A DNA stretch of 64,000 nucleotides from Microstegium vimineum (taxonomy: Eukaryota > Streptophyta > Magnoliopsida > Poales > Poaceae). Under the pieces are notes generated by a model that was not told the DNA's origin, made no database searches, and saw only the letters and a list, made by a program, of their open reading frames with translations. The stretch spans positions 868,001 to 932,000 of the forward strand of contig CM039128.1 in the NCBI GenBank assembly GCA_022036555.1, given 5' to 3'. Made by a program: the position numbers and the translations under genes. Shown here one piece after another: positions 44,101-55,801 of the stretch (position 1 is the stretch's first letter; each line of letters begins with the position of its first letter).

Positions 44101-45199
44101 AGAAAGAATCTGGGAAAGGCGAGCTCGATAGATAGGACATAGGAGCGGCGACGCCGCCGGCGAGCGACGACCCTTCAGCCTCCAGCCCTAGCGGAGGATC
44201 CGATCCGAAGCGAGAGGCCTGAAACCTGCATCTGCGAGGGACGCGGGACCACGACGAGCGTCGTCGACGCACAGACAACGGTGAGGCCGTCCCCGATCTG
44301 AACTTCTGTTGTTGTTGTTATCCTCCCGTTCTCAATCGACATAGTGACAGCAATAGAGAGAGAGACTTGGGAATCCGGATGGATCATGGAACCTCCCTTC
44401 CTCCTCTGATCGCTGATGATTGGCTTACTTGTCGCTACAAAAAAGAGAGAGATTATGTTTATTGTTTGCCAATTACTATGTGCTACTGGGGATCCCTGTG
44501 CCCTGCACATGTTCGTTGTAATTCGTGTTCAGAATTTGTTTGCCAATTACTATGTGCTACTGGGAATCCCTGTGCCCTACAGATGCTCAGTGTAATCCGT
44601 GCTCAGAATTACAAGGAATTATGTGCCCAAGAAAACGTGGCCAACTTTTTGGCTTACCCAGGGCAGTGCTTAGCTTAAGACCAAACGGACAAGCTCATGC
44701 TGTTACAGGTAGAAAACGAAGCAAGCTGGTATTCTGCTCAGGGAGGAAAAGCCACATACTGTGCTGATTCTGTGGTCAACAAGGCAGTACAGTGAGAATT
44801 CTTACTAGTCATAGGTACATATGATTCCGGTATTCTGGAAATACCAAAATAGCATTTTCTCAACTTGTAGTTGTATCATGGTAGTTGCAGGAATCATGGG
44901 CTCATGGCTGGGTTGTTTTCTTTAGTTTGGTCCTCCTGTGATCATTTTGCACCTCATAATCCTCTTGCAGTATGGGGAGCATTTTGTTGCCCCTTTGGTC
45001 CTCAGATCAATCTTCGTTCCTAAGTAGTACTATGTTTGCAGCTGGATCCACAATCACTGCATTATTACCAGTTTATTACATGCCAATATATAGTCTGCTT
45101 TGTGCGAAAGTGTGTAGTCTTGTGCTGCTTGCTACTCCAACTGACATTGTTGTTGTTTGCTAATAATCAGGTAGTTTTCTTGTCCAGAGCACAGACAAG
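44101..45199 (+). other. Probable 5' UTR exon and leader intron of the TFB5 gene
   Basis: A GC-rich stretch (about 44060-44280) ends at a good donor, ACAACG|GTGAGG, and is followed by AT-rich, T-rich intron-like sequence up to the start codon at 45200. An acceptor just upstream (TTGTCCAG near 45185) would give a short leader in exon 2. The predicted intron contains a 73-bp tandem duplication (44463-44608). Confidence 0.5.
44463..44608. repeat. 73-bp tandem duplication
   Basis: Two copies (about 44463-44535 and 44536-44608) share TTGCCAATTACTATGTGCTA, then CTGGG(G/A)ATCCCTGTGCCCT and 'gtaat(t/c)cgtg(t/c)tcagaatt', differing at about ten positions. Confidence 0.88.
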
Positions 45200-45525
45200 A
45201 TGGTTAATGCAATCAAGGGGCTATTCATCTCCTGGTAGGCTCCAGCCACAGATGAAAATCCGTCGTTTTTATTTCTTCTTTCTCTCCCTTTACAGTTATC
45301 GATACATGATTGTCGTTCCTCTGTTTTCCTCCGCCCCCTCTGTACAGTGATATACCTATGGCGCAGTTCATCGTTAACCTGAACGCCTCGATGCCACCAT
45401 CAGAGAAGTTCATCGTGCACATGCTTGATCCTACCAACATGTTTGTGCAGCCTCATGTGGCGCACATGATCAGGAGCAAGATCGGGGAGTTCAGGGATCA
45501 GAACAGCTACGAGAAGCCGCAGTGA
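45200..45525 (+). CDS. TFB5: TFB5/TTDA, general transcription factor IIH subunit 5
   Basis: Two coding exons (45200-45234 and 45348-45525) give 70 aa. The start MVNAIKGLFISCDIPM is the invariant TTDA/TFB5 N-terminus, followed by AQFIVNLNASM, SEKFIVHMLDPTNMFVQPHV and, at the end, RSKIGEFRDQNSYEKPQ. Length (about 70 aa) and the DQN(S/A) motif near the C-terminus match the family. The protein stabilises TFIIH through Tfb2/p52 and supports nucleotide excision repair and transcription initiation in the nucleus. The intron splits the Cys codon (TG|T). A diverged copy with the same exon structure lies 4.4 kb downstream. Confidence 0.95.
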
Positions 45526-47599
45526 AGGGTCGCATTTTATTCTACCTCGCAATTGTCTTCGTTGCCTCTACTCCTCCAAATTCAGATGTGCATGCCATAC
45601 AATTTTCTATGGAATTGGTGGCTGGATGGATGGCATCGCATATTGCAGTGGAATAAAATATATAGTCGTGTTGGATACTGAATAATATAATATATTTAGT
45701 CCTGTTGGATACTGTCAGAAAAATGCTGCATTGCTCTGTATCCGGGGTTCTGATAAATTGAAGCTCTACAATTTGTTGCCCTGTCTCCGGGAAAGTAAAG
45801 TCGTCTCCTTTGAAACAAAAGTAAAGGCTTCGAGGAGGGTACGTCTTGCATGTATTTCTGTTGCGAGCTGAGCCCCAATTCAAGGGAGAAAGCAAAGCAC
45901 TACTACTTTTACTGGGATTACAATCTACTGAACTATGACAAGATAAAGCATCACATTGTGCACTCTACCACCGCCATCGTGTTGTGATAGTTGTGGTATA
46001 CAGTAACATAGGTATTTTTTTTTGTTTTCTAAGTACAAAATGCATCCATAATTGATTTTTTTGTCTTATAAGAGAGAAACTGCATTTATAATTGGTTGGA
46101 GTTGGCCCTCTAAACTTTCATTCTCCTTCCGCTCCCACAATAAAATAAAATAAAAAACTTCAATATCCAAACTCTCGTTGTCTGCTTTCAGTTACATCCA
46201 AGTGTTTCCTATGCTTATTCCCATGTACGGAGTACTCCGTCTATTTCAATTTATATAATGTTATACCATTTTCTTAGATACATAGTTTTATTACGTGTAT
46301 TTGATATACACCATGACTATATATATATTAGTGTAGATTTTCTACACACGGAGGGTGGGGGTAGCTACCACCCCGGCCTGGATATATATAAAAAATAACA
46401 AAGTAAAAAAAATGTCCTTCTTTTTCACCGTCCTTGAAAAAGGGAAAATGAGCATGAAAAAAAAGCTTTGGAACTGGGTGAGAGACAGTTTGGGTGGGAA
46501 ACGAATTTAATTTGTTGCTGCTTTCCTTCCTTGCCTACTACGAAGTACGTACTTTGCTGCTATTGGGCCCGGTCTCCTGGCCCAATTCCGAATGCACTTG
46601 TGTACAGGTAGGTAATAAGGCGGTTCAGCATTTTCCAAATTTATTTACGGTTGATGGTGCCAGATGAAATTGTGAATTTATTCGATGCCAAGGTAGGTAA
46701 CGCAGCACATGCATGAATATAGCTCTATATATGCAAGGATTTTTCGGTACAAGAGACTGGAAATGCCCTGTTCCAAATTGGTCCCCTAAAAATACTACAA
46801 AAAGCGCATCCGATCCATATAACACACAAAAGAAGAAGAAGGAGAAGAAGAAGAAAAAAGGACCTTTTCACTGATAATCTGATACAGTCATTTGTTTATT
46901 GATTTGCGGCTCCGTGTGAGGAGGAATCCGAGCGCGCGCGTGGCCAGCGATAGCGGCAAGGAGAACGCATCAGGAGGTATGGCGAGCATCAGGAGGTATG
47001 GCGAGCACAAAGAACAGACAGAGCAGGTACGCCCCGAGCCCACGCGCGCCTGGCCAGCCCGCCGTGCGGTCGTCGCCCCAGAACAGGGACGACGATCGAC
47101 ATCGTCGCCTGAATGGAAGCCGCCGACGGCGTCGCCGGCGCGTACTTACTACTGTACCTTTTAATTTTAATAATTATTTGAATGAAACCCTTAAACATAC
47201 GCCATCAGAGCAGACCAACAGAAACTACCTCCTCCTCTACCGCCCTCATCAGAACAAAGCACTCACTGTTAGTCCTGCCAGCCTTGAATCGTGACAAGGC
47301 TTGTATCCATGTTAGGTGCATTAGTTTGTTGTTTAACCATGAACATGTTTATGTAACACGCGTAGAATCGCGGGCGCAGCGGAGACTTGCACGCTGCGCG
47401 TCGTGACCGCGTCTAGGGCCTGATCCTCCGCCACGGTGACCGCATCGCGCATAAAGTAAGGCATACCGTGCAACGCTCTGATCGTGGCGGGGTTTGTGGA
47501 TCGTCCAGGTATAAACCGAGATCAATGCATAAGGAAAAGCTGCTTGCCAGTTGCAGTGAATTTGGTTGTTGCGTTCTTTCCTTTTACGTTGTTCTTTCT
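45526..47599. other. Intergenic region between TFB5 and the Copia fragment
   Basis: The TFB5 3' UTR probably ends by about 45720. A stretch at 46224-46380 begins with TACTCCGTCTATTTCAATTTAT, resembling one end of a MITE, without a clear partner. (GAA)n-like purines lie at 46830-46860, and 'gcatcaggaggtatggcga' is repeated twice at about 46967-47006. 47330-47480 is GC-rich but without a supported gene. Confidence 0.4.
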
Positions 47600-49345
47600 C
47601 CAGTTGCAGTGAACAAGGTCGACCAGATCGTGGACAAGGCGGGGCGACTAATGCTCGCCGAAGAAGATTGGCTGGAGAAGCATAAGAACCGTTTTCATTT
47701 CGGATCCAAGCCGGGAGGAAGCGGTGGCAATGCAGGATCTCCGAAGGGCAAGATGACGGCGCACTCCGGCGGGAATAGCTCGGGCCAGGTCAAATTGACC
47801 TCCGAGGGTACGCCACGGACAAAAGGCCGGTGCCAGAACTGTGGTATATATGGCCACTGGGCGGAGGACTGCAAGCGGCCAAAGAAGGAGAAGAAGAAGG
47901 AGGCGGGGCAACCGGAGGCGAATGTGATAGTCGGGGCTGTTGACCATCAGGGTGCTCTGATACTGGCAACGTGCGACATTGTGCACGGATCACATCAAGC
48001 TATGCACCTAGTGGAGAAGCAGGCTCCGATGACTGTACCTGATGGCGTGTGGGTGTTTGGACACCGGAGCCAGTAACCACATGACCGGAGCACGATCGGC
48101 GCTGACACAACTCGATGAGAGTGTTCGGGGAACAGTACGCTTTGGTGACGGCTCCAGTGTCAAGATCCAAGGTATGGGCTCAGTAGTGATGCAAAACAGG
48201 CATTCTGGCCATAAAGTTCTTACTGATGTCTATTTCATACCTGAGTTGAAAAGCAACATTTTGAGTTTGGGTCAGTTAGAAGCAAAAGGTTTCAAGTATG
48301 TTGGGGAGAATGGTAGACTGTGTGTTTATGATCAGGAGCGTACACTGTTGATCTCTGCTCCCAGAGTGGGCAATAATCTGTACTTGGCTAAATTTGGTTT
48401 GGTCCCTCCAGTCTGTTTGCTTGCACAAATTGATAATAAGTCCTGGTGTTGGCATGCTAGGTTTGGACACCTAAACTTTAGATCTCTCAGTTCTTTGAGT
48501 GCCAAGTCAATGGTTGAAGGTCTACCTGATATTCAGAGAGTAGAGGAGGTGTGTGATGGGTGTGTTCTTGGAAAACAACATAGAAAGCCATTTCCACAAG
48601 TGTCAAGTTTCAGGGCACAACATGGCCTTGAATTAGTTCATGCAGACTTATGTGGGAAAATCACTCCCAAGAGTATAGGAGGTGCCTCTTATTTTCTACT
48701 GGTAGTGGATGATTACAGTAGATATATGTGGGTGGAGATGCTCAAGACTAAAGATCAGGCTCTTGAATATGTCAAAAGTATTATGTTGAGAGCTGAAAAT
48801 GAGTCTGGATTCAAGCTTAAGGCTATTAGAACAGATAGGGGGGGGAGAATTCACCTCTAATATGTTCTCAGTGTTCTGCAATCAAGGAGGTGTAGCATTA
48901 CACCACTACACCATATACCCCTCAGCACAATGGTGTGGTGGAGAGAAGAAACCAATCTGTTGTTGAAATGGCTAGGTGTCTGTTGAAAACAATGAAGGTC
49001 CCTTTGATTTTCTGGGGAGAAGCAGTGAAGACTGCAGTATACTTGCTAAACAGATCACCCACTAAAGCATTAAACAACATGACTCCTTTTGAGGCTTGGC
49101 ATGGTAAGAAACGCAAAGTCACTCACTTGAAAATCTTTGGGTGTGTGGCACATGTGAAAGCTGTTGGTCCAGGTGTTACCAAACTATCTGACAGATCGAA
49201 GAAAATGACATTCATTGGGTATGAGTCAGGTTCGAAAGGATACAGGTTCTATGATCCTTCAACCAACAGACTAGTTGTCAGCAGGGATGTTGTATTCGAG
49301 GAGAATCTTACATCAGATTGGAACAACACTGTGTGCAACTCGGAT
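47600..49345 (+). pseudogene. Copia retrotransposon gag-protease-integrase fragment, decayed
   Basis: From about 47608 a gag C-terminus is readable (VDQIVDKAGRLMLAEEDWLE), with a zinc knuckle CQNCGIYGHWAEDC at about 47833-47875. After a frameshift near 48045 the protease motif DTGASNHMTG appears, then the integrase zinc finger (HARFGHLN ... CDGCVLGKQ) and the core with HADLCGKI, DDYSRYMW and an RTDRGG motif. A G-run insertion near 48842 shifts the frame, and a duplicated stretch near 48895-48910 disturbs it again before VERRNQSVVEMARCLLK. It continues to FIGYESGSKGYRFYDPSTNR and DVVFEENLTSDWN and stops near 49345. Reverse transcriptase, RNase H and both LTRs are absent. It is non-functional and separates the two TFB5 copies. 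Confidence 0.92.
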
Positions 49346-49502
49346 CAAGGAGAGACAGATGATGATCTTGTTGTGCACATCTGTTGCTTGAATTCAATCA
49401 TCATCTGTGGGCAAAACAACAAGATTATTCTCCTAGGATTCGATTCGTTTCGTTTCATTTCGTTACGTTGTTGGATTGGATTGGAATACCCAGCCCAACA
49501 TG

Positions 49503-49515
49503 CATATATATAAAT
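49503..49515 (+). promoter_or_regulatory. TATA box of the TFB5-like gene
   Basis: CATATATATAAATAAAA lies about 165 bp upstream of the ATG at 49673; transcription would start near 49540. The original TFB5 shows no such box and appears to use a GC-rich leader exon instead, so the copy may be differently regulated. Confidence 0.5.
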
Positions 49516-49672
49516 AAAAACTATAGCAGTAGTAGACAGATCAATCAATCTAGATAGATAGATAATCAATTGGACACCCCGGCCAAATAAAGCACCGATC
49601 GATCGAAACAAAAACAAAGCGAGAGACGAGCACTCCATTCATTCAGAAAACAAACAGACAAACAAACAAAAC

Positions 49673-50017
49673 ATGGTTCACGCAATCAGGGCCGTGTTCA
49701 TATCCTGGTAAGCAATTAAATCAATCAATCAAACTAACCTCAATTCTTCAGCGCACGCATCATGCATTTTATTTATAACTAATTAATATAACCCACACCC
49801 TTGCATTGTCCTTCGTCTGATCCATGTTCTTGTTTTCTTTTCGTGCAGTGATGCGCCCATGGCGGAGTTCATCGTCATGCTGAATGACTCCATGCCTGAA
49901 CACGAGAGGTTCATCTTGGACAGGCTCTATGACACACACATGTACGTGCTGCCTCATGCGACGAGCATCATTTTTTTTGAGAGGAACATGAGAGGTTTTA
50001 TCCCCCTACTGCAATAA
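49673..50017 (+). CDS. TFB5-like paralogue with C-terminus replaced by antisense LINE sequence
   Basis: Two exons (49673-49707 and 49849-50017) would give 67 aa. The start MVHAIRAVFISCDAPM and the body AEFIVMLNDSMPEHERFILD, TYVLP-like DTHMYVLPHATSII follow TFB5 closely, with the intron in the same codon and phase. After about residue 53 similarity ends abruptly. An eight-T run (the reversed poly-A of a LINE, from 49971) and LINE antisense sequence supply FFERNMRGFIPLLQ and the stop. The usual C-terminal helix with DQNSYEKP is gone from this frame. A related text (NSNYKSPQ) is readable only beyond the LINE, at about 50620-50645. The copy may be a pseudogene or a shortened expressed protein; TFIIH binding would probably be impaired. 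Confidence 0.6.
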
Positions 50018-50605
50018 ATATAAATATAAAAGGCAGAAAGTAACAACAGAAGCCAGAGTCAAAAAGAAAGAAAAAAAGAAAGAGCTCGCTACTGGTTTAG
50101 GAAACAAAGAAATGAAGGAAGAAGAGGAGGGTGCAAAGAGAGCAATCTAGTCTAAGTTTTGCATCCATTCTTGAAGAGATGACAAAATCTTTTCCTTCGC
50201 ACGCCATAGAAGCGAAGACATCTCCAACTTAAAAATAGCCCTGCAGGTCTAAACTGTTGAGGTGGAGTTCTTGAAAATTTTGTTGTTTCTACACATCCAA
50301 ATTGCCCAAGACATTAGAATTATGATCTTCATGAAGAAAGGTTTGTTTATCTGGTTCTTGAGGTCTTCCAGATTTTGCTGTGGAGTTTGATTAGAAGATA
50401 TATGAAGCCCAATTGCCTCCCAACATCTTGAGGCAAAGATGCAGTTTTGGGGTGGTTTCTGCTATGTTTCCTTGACATAATACACAATTGTAATCTTGTA
50501 GCTCCATATTTCTTCTCCTTAGAAGATCTCGTGTGCTTATTCTGTCTTTTAGAATAAGCCAAAAGAAAATTTTGTGTTTGTTTTGGCACGAGCTCTTCCA
50601 CAATC
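49971..50605 (-). mobile_element. 5'-truncated LINE fragment (zf-RVT region and 3' end)
   Basis: On the minus strand from about 50605 the text encodes ILKDRISTRDLLRRRNMELQ and YNCVLCQGNIAETTPKLH-like sequence followed by LCLKMLGGNWASYI, matching the zinc-binding domain that follows plant LINE reverse transcriptases. It runs to a poly-A tail seen as T8 at 49971-49978. At least one frameshift separates the parts. ATCAT occurs just before the T run and again just after the 5' end (about 50603), a possible short target duplication. It is inserted in the last exon of the TFB5-like gene. Confidence 0.75.
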
Positions 50606-50852
50606 ATCAGAAAGCGTAACAGTAACTACAAGTCGCCGCAGCAGCAGCAACAGCAGAGAAAGAGCACTGTCAAATTCTTCAATTAATTTACAGGATGCAT
50701 GATGAATGATGATGATACTGCTAGTATATCTTAAGTAGTTTGGAACGTAAGGAGGAGTAGTACTTGGATGTTTCCTGTACTTTTTATCTCTGTTAATTGG
50801 TTGTGAATCATGCATTATGGTGTATATATGTGTCAATTTTCTTATGAATGAA

Positions 50853-53800
50853 TATAGTTTTCCAAACGGGCCAGGCACGATGGCATGAAACGAGCCCGAC
50901 ACGAGAAAACACGACCCAAGAACGGCCCGGCCTAGGAGCCACCGTGCCAGTGCCGGGCACGGCCCGACCCCGTGCTCGTGCCTGGGCTGCAGGTTCGGCC
51001 CATGGGCTAGCACGCGCCACGACACGGAAATAGGTCTGGCACGGCTTTGGCACGGCCTCGAGCTATAGTGGCCGTTAGATACCCGCACCCTTGACATCCA
51101 GTCGTTGGATGGGATTAGGGTTTGCCGTGGGGTATATAATGGCTGAGTTGTTCCCCTCACGGCCTCACCCAGTCACCCCTAGCCCCCGCACGGCCACAGC
51201 CAGACCGCAAACCCTAAACCGATTCCCTCCTCGCGGCTCTCCGCCTCTCGGCGTCGGCGGCGACCGGCGTTCTCCTTCTCCCCTCGGTCTCTCTTCTCCG
51301 ATTCCGACGGCGCGTGGCGGCTCCAATGGCCGACGGCGACTTGCCGCCGGCCACGACTCTGCGGATGCTCCGGGGTTCCGAAGATGCAGGTGAGCTCTAT
51401 CCGGTATCCCACTCTGCTCTCGCTCTATCCTCTCTCCTAGTCTCCTTCTGTTGTAGTGATGTTTTTCTTCTTCTTCCTCTAGATCCTTGGATTCACAGCT
51501 GGTCCGAGCTCCGTCTACGTCGCCGGCGTCGTCGAGGTAAAGTAATCCGCAGTTCTTAACTTTTCTTCATCTCTGAGTTCTCTCCCTCTGTTAGATATGT
51601 CTCCTAACCTAATCGGCTAATCCATTGAATCTTTCTCTGCTCGTGTGAACTATGCAGCCGGTTGAGGCAAGTTGCCCCTTCTCCCCTCAACCTCAACCCA
51701 TCTGATGAATCGGTTGAGGCTTCCTGGTCTGCGTACCATGAGGAGTCCGAGAGGTTGCGCGACCAGCCTGGAGAAGATGAAGACGACGACATGGGCGACG
51801 AGGAGTTAAAAGAGTTGTTCGAGTCTGGATCTGGAGCTGCAGCAGGTCAACCGATCGACCTTGAAGCTGATGATGGAGCAGAGGACCAAGGCGGCAACGG
51901 CGAACAAGATGAGAACACCGACGACGATGTAACACGTTCGACTCCCTCGGATGTGTGGAACGACTTCAAGAAACTCTTCAGGAAGGGTTCCAAAGGTAAG
52001 CTCGTCAGGTATGCTGTTGTCTGCATCCATTGCAAGAAACAGTACGCTGCTAGATCTGCAATTGGCACTGGTAGCCTTCGTCGTCATAGAGATAAGTGTT
52101 CTGTTAGGCGAGGAGAAAACTAGGTATTTTAGTCAGTCTCAGATCTCTTTTAATCCTGATGGTTCTATGCGTAGTTGGGAGTACTGTCCTATGCGTGCTC
52201 GTAATGAACTGTGTCAATTCATTTCTAGGGTAGATGTTGCTATCAGTTTGGGTCAATCTACTGCATTTGAGGATTACATTAGAAATGAACATAATCCTAA
52301 GTTCCAGGTTGTCTCTACACAAACCACCACCAGAGACTTAGCCAAGATGTATGCTGATAGAAAGGCTAAGCTTGTTGAGTTACTTTCTTCTGATAAAGTT
52401 ATTTGTGTGTGCTTAACCTCTGATATATGGTCTGGGAAAGCCAAAGAGGACTATCTTAGTGTAGTTTCTCATTTCATAAACCCTGATTGGCAGCTAGAAA
52501 AGAGGGTGCTTGGTCTAGTGCTTATTGATTGTTCCCATAGTGGAGAAAACATTGCTGATAGAGTTGCATCTGTTCTTGGTGATTATAGTGTTCTTGATAA
52601 AGTGTTTGCTGTTACTTTGGACAATGCTTCATCTAATGTCTCTGCTATGCAAAAGCTAAGGCCTATTTTGTCTAAATATCTTGGTGTTGATGTACCTATA
52701 GAGGATCCAAGAAACCCTGAACTTGAATCTGCTGTTAATACTATGTTTTTGTATCAGCGCTGTGCATGCCATATCATCAACCTCATTGTCAAAGAGGCAC
52801 TTAATTTTCTTAAACCTCTGATTGAAGTTTTTAGAATTGCAATATCTTTTTAAACTCATCTAATAAGAGGATTGCAAAATACAAAAGGCTTTGCATTGTA
52901 GTTGGTATTAGGCCTAGGAAATTTCAGTTGGACATGGATATAAGGTGGAACTCTACATATCTCATGCTTAAGACTTTGTTTCCTCACAAAGAACTTTTTA
53001 CTACTTTCATATATGCCAATTATCCTAGAGGTGAGAATGGTGAGTTGCTTCTTAAAGAAGAACATTAGTCTGTTGCTAAAAAAGTATTTGTGTTTCTTGA
53101 ACTATTCTATGATGCCACTGTTGCATTGTCTGGTGTCTACTATCCTACATCTCCACTTATGCTTCATTATCTAGTTAAGATTTCTATACACATGCAAAAT
53201 TATGCTAATGACATGCACATGAGAAGTGTGATTCAACCTATGATTGACAAATATAATAAGTATTGGAGGGATATACCTTTGCTCTATTCTTTTACATTCA
53301 TATTGGACCCTAGAGCTAAGATGAAAGGTTTTGCAAAAGTGTTGAGGAAACTGATGAACCTTACCAGTACATATTACACTGCTTATCAGGTTGGCACTAG
53401 AGCAAGGCTTACTGATGTTTACCATAAGTATGAGGAGAAATATGGAGATGTTAGGTTGAGGAGGACTGTCCCTCAACCCCTGTCTGGTAAGAAAAGGTCT
53501 GCTTGAGATGAAATTTATGATGATGACACACCTAGTTATGGTGGGGGTACTTCATTTTTGCATTCATCTCTTAATCTGTCTAGAGATACCTCTGCTACTG
53601 CTTTGTTGCAAGCTGATACTTCTACAACAGCTTCTAATACTTTTGAACTTGTGTCATACTTGGACTGTGACAATGTTAGCCAGTTGGATGATTCATTTGA
53701 CATCTTGAGATGGTGGCATGAGCACAAACTTACATATCCAGTGCTGTCCATCATGGCTAAAGATGTTTTGACTGTTTCTGTCTTTACCATATCTTCAGAA

Positions 53801-54689
53801 TCTACGTTTAGTATGACTGGCAGGATCATCGAGGAGCGGCGGAGGAGGCTGAATCCGGAGACGGTGGAGTGGCTAACCTGCATCAAGGACTGGGAGATGG
53901 CTGAGGCAAGGCTGCAGCATAATGTTGAGGACCAGAAGCTGGAAGAAATGTTTGAAGATCTTTATCTTGATGGAAATGAAATTGATGGCTGAGTCATGGC
54001 AAGGCAAGACCCTAAGTCCTCCCACATCACTTTACTTCTTTTGTTAACTGCATCTAAGTATCTAACACTAGAAGTGTTCTTCATTTGCAGCTGTCCAGCT
54101 GGGAGCTTGAACTTGAACTCTTGGAGCAAGAAGCTTTGATGCACATCTTTATTACTTTGTCTTTACATTTAGGTTGAACTTGGGCACTTGACTCTGTAAT
54201 AGTGTAATGAGACTTGAACAATCATGTAAGAACACTTAATGGGGCATGACTGTACTCTTTTCCTGACTAGGTTTTATCTCACAAGGGTGAGTTTTACCTA
54301 GCAGGTTTTTAATGAGGCAACTATTGCACATGCTCCATTCCTCCAAATATATTTATTTTCTTATCCGTGTGTTGTTTTTGGTATTGTTGTTAGTTGATGT
54401 TTCTGAAATCTGAATTCTGAGTGTGCAAAGTTGTGATTTGTGAATATGTGGTAGTGCCTGGGCCGATACGGGCACTGTGTACCGCCGTGTCTGATGGCAC
54501 GACACGACACGATTTTTACTCTATAGTGCCGTGCCTGTGCAGATAGTCAGGCACGGTGGCACTACCTGGCACAGCACGGCGTGCCGTCGTGCCGCATAGT
54601 GCCGTGCCAAGGCGTGCCGTGCCGAAGCCATGCCCGTGTCGTATCGTGTCGTGTCGTGTCGTGCTGAGTGACCCATTTGGAAAACTATA
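50853..54689 (+). mobile_element. Full-length, decayed hAT transposon
   Basis: Terminal inverted repeats are TATAGTTTTCCAAACGGGCC at the left and, in reverse complement, TATAGTTTTCCAAATGGGTC at the right. The 8-bp flanks are TGAATGAA (50845-50852) and TGAACGAA (54690-54697), a hAT-sized target duplication with one mismatch. The element is 3837 bp. Subterminal regions (50870-51060 and 54450-54670) are crowded with 'gtgccgtgcc', 'gggcacggc' and 'cgtgtcgtgtcgtg' words, as expected for transposase-binding sites. A TATA box (GTATATAA, 51132-51139) precedes the transposase gene. Confidence 0.92.
51326..53992 (+). pseudogene. hAT transposase gene, inactivated
   Basis: A leader open frame starts at 51326 (MADGDLPPATTLRMLRGSED) with a candidate donor near 51389; one or two introns seem to precede the main frame at 51662. 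That frame encodes a BED-type zinc finger (SDVWNDFKKLF ... CIHCKKQYAARSAIGTGSLR, H...C) up to 52123. A frameshift near 52105-52125 moves to KTRYFSQSQISFNPDGS, then CLTSDIWSGKAKEDYLSVVS, AVTLDNASSNVSAM and RCACHIINLIVKEAL (RNase H-like core) to a frame loss near 52850. The DIRWNSTYLML segment follows, with an in-frame TAG at about 53066 and a TGA at 53505. The C-terminal dimerisation region is well kept (YPVLSIMAKDVLTVSVFTIS, ESTFSMTGRIIEERRRRLNP) and ends at 53992. Two frameshifts plus two stops mean no active transposase. Confidence 0.9.
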
Positions 54690-54697
54690 TGAACGAA

Positions 54698-55700
54698 CAT
54701 CATCAGATCAGACCGCCTTCACACAGACGTACGTTTTCTGAATGTACTGTCCACTAACAAGCAAATTAAAGACATACATATGCCAGTGTTGACTTTAGCA
54801 TGGCCTGACGAAACTGCAAGTGATCTGCGCACACACATGAGGCAGGCAGAATGATGAAGCAGATGCCCCTATTTTACTCCATGTAGCAAGCTAATCCTTC
54901 CTAAGCGTGGTCCATGTCCATCCAATGACATGGATCCATCGATCGATAGCGTGTCCTTTTTCTGAAAGAAAGATATTCTTCTAGCTATTCTACATATATA
55001 CAGTACTGTGGACCTGCTGAAAACAGACATATATATACTAGAAGAAGGCTGCCGGCCAACCTCTGCTGTACGTGTGCCATGTTTAGCAGAGGCAAGGCAA
55101 GCTGGAACCACAACTACACCTAGCTAGCCTAGCCTAGCCTGCAAATTAAAGGACTCGATCGAGACCACTGACAAAGATAGCTCATCATCCATCAAGTTGC
55201 ACGCAGCGGTTGTTGGTTCCACGTACTACACCTTGCTTGTTTTCCCTTCAGTTCAGTTCAGGCTTCGGACGGAGTTCAGACTTCAGACCTGAACCAGATG
55301 GATGGATGCATTTCTTTCTCTCTCAAGACGTCTTCTATTTGGTTGTTCAGATCGATAGAGTGAGTCACTGAGGATATTCATTCCCACTGTCTCAACTTTG
55401 CAGCCAAACAAGCAATATCTGCATGCATGCTCTCTCTGCACTGCACTCGGCATGCAAATGCAAATGCATGCTTGCAAGCCAAGTCTCAGATTCAGAGAGA
55501 TAGTAGACCAAAGCTTCAAGCCTTGGCATCATTCAATTCAGGGAACCACTCATTGCATATATAGAGCATGGCTGTGTGGCCTGTGGCCGGCCGCCCACAT
55601 TTCCCTTTACTTACTTTGCCCAGTGCACGCCTTGGCTTTGCTTCCAAGCGTTCCACTGACTGACTGACTGACTACATACGCATGCACCACCAGAAATGAT
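54698..55700. other. Upstream region of the cysteine protease gene
   Basis: No further gene is seen. It contains several GATC/CGATCG and TGCATGCA palindromes, 'cctagcctagcct' near 55120-55140 and 'gactgactgactgacta' near 55656-55673. A TATATAG word at about 55557 is an alternative upstream TATA box. Confidence 0.4.
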
Positions 55701-55707
55701 CGACAAC

Positions 55708-55715
55708 TATATATA
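55708..55715 (+). promoter_or_regulatory. TATA box of the XCP-like protease gene
   Basis: CTATATATACATC lies about 90 bp before the start codon at 55802, predicting a short 5' UTR of about 60 nt. An upstream alternative at about 55557 would give a longer leader. Confidence 0.5.
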
Positions 55716-55801
55716 CATCATGCATTGTTTCGTCGTCCTTCATTCCATCTCATCACAGTCTCTGCTGCAAACAGCACCCACCTCTCCTTCCTACGCCGGC
55801 C

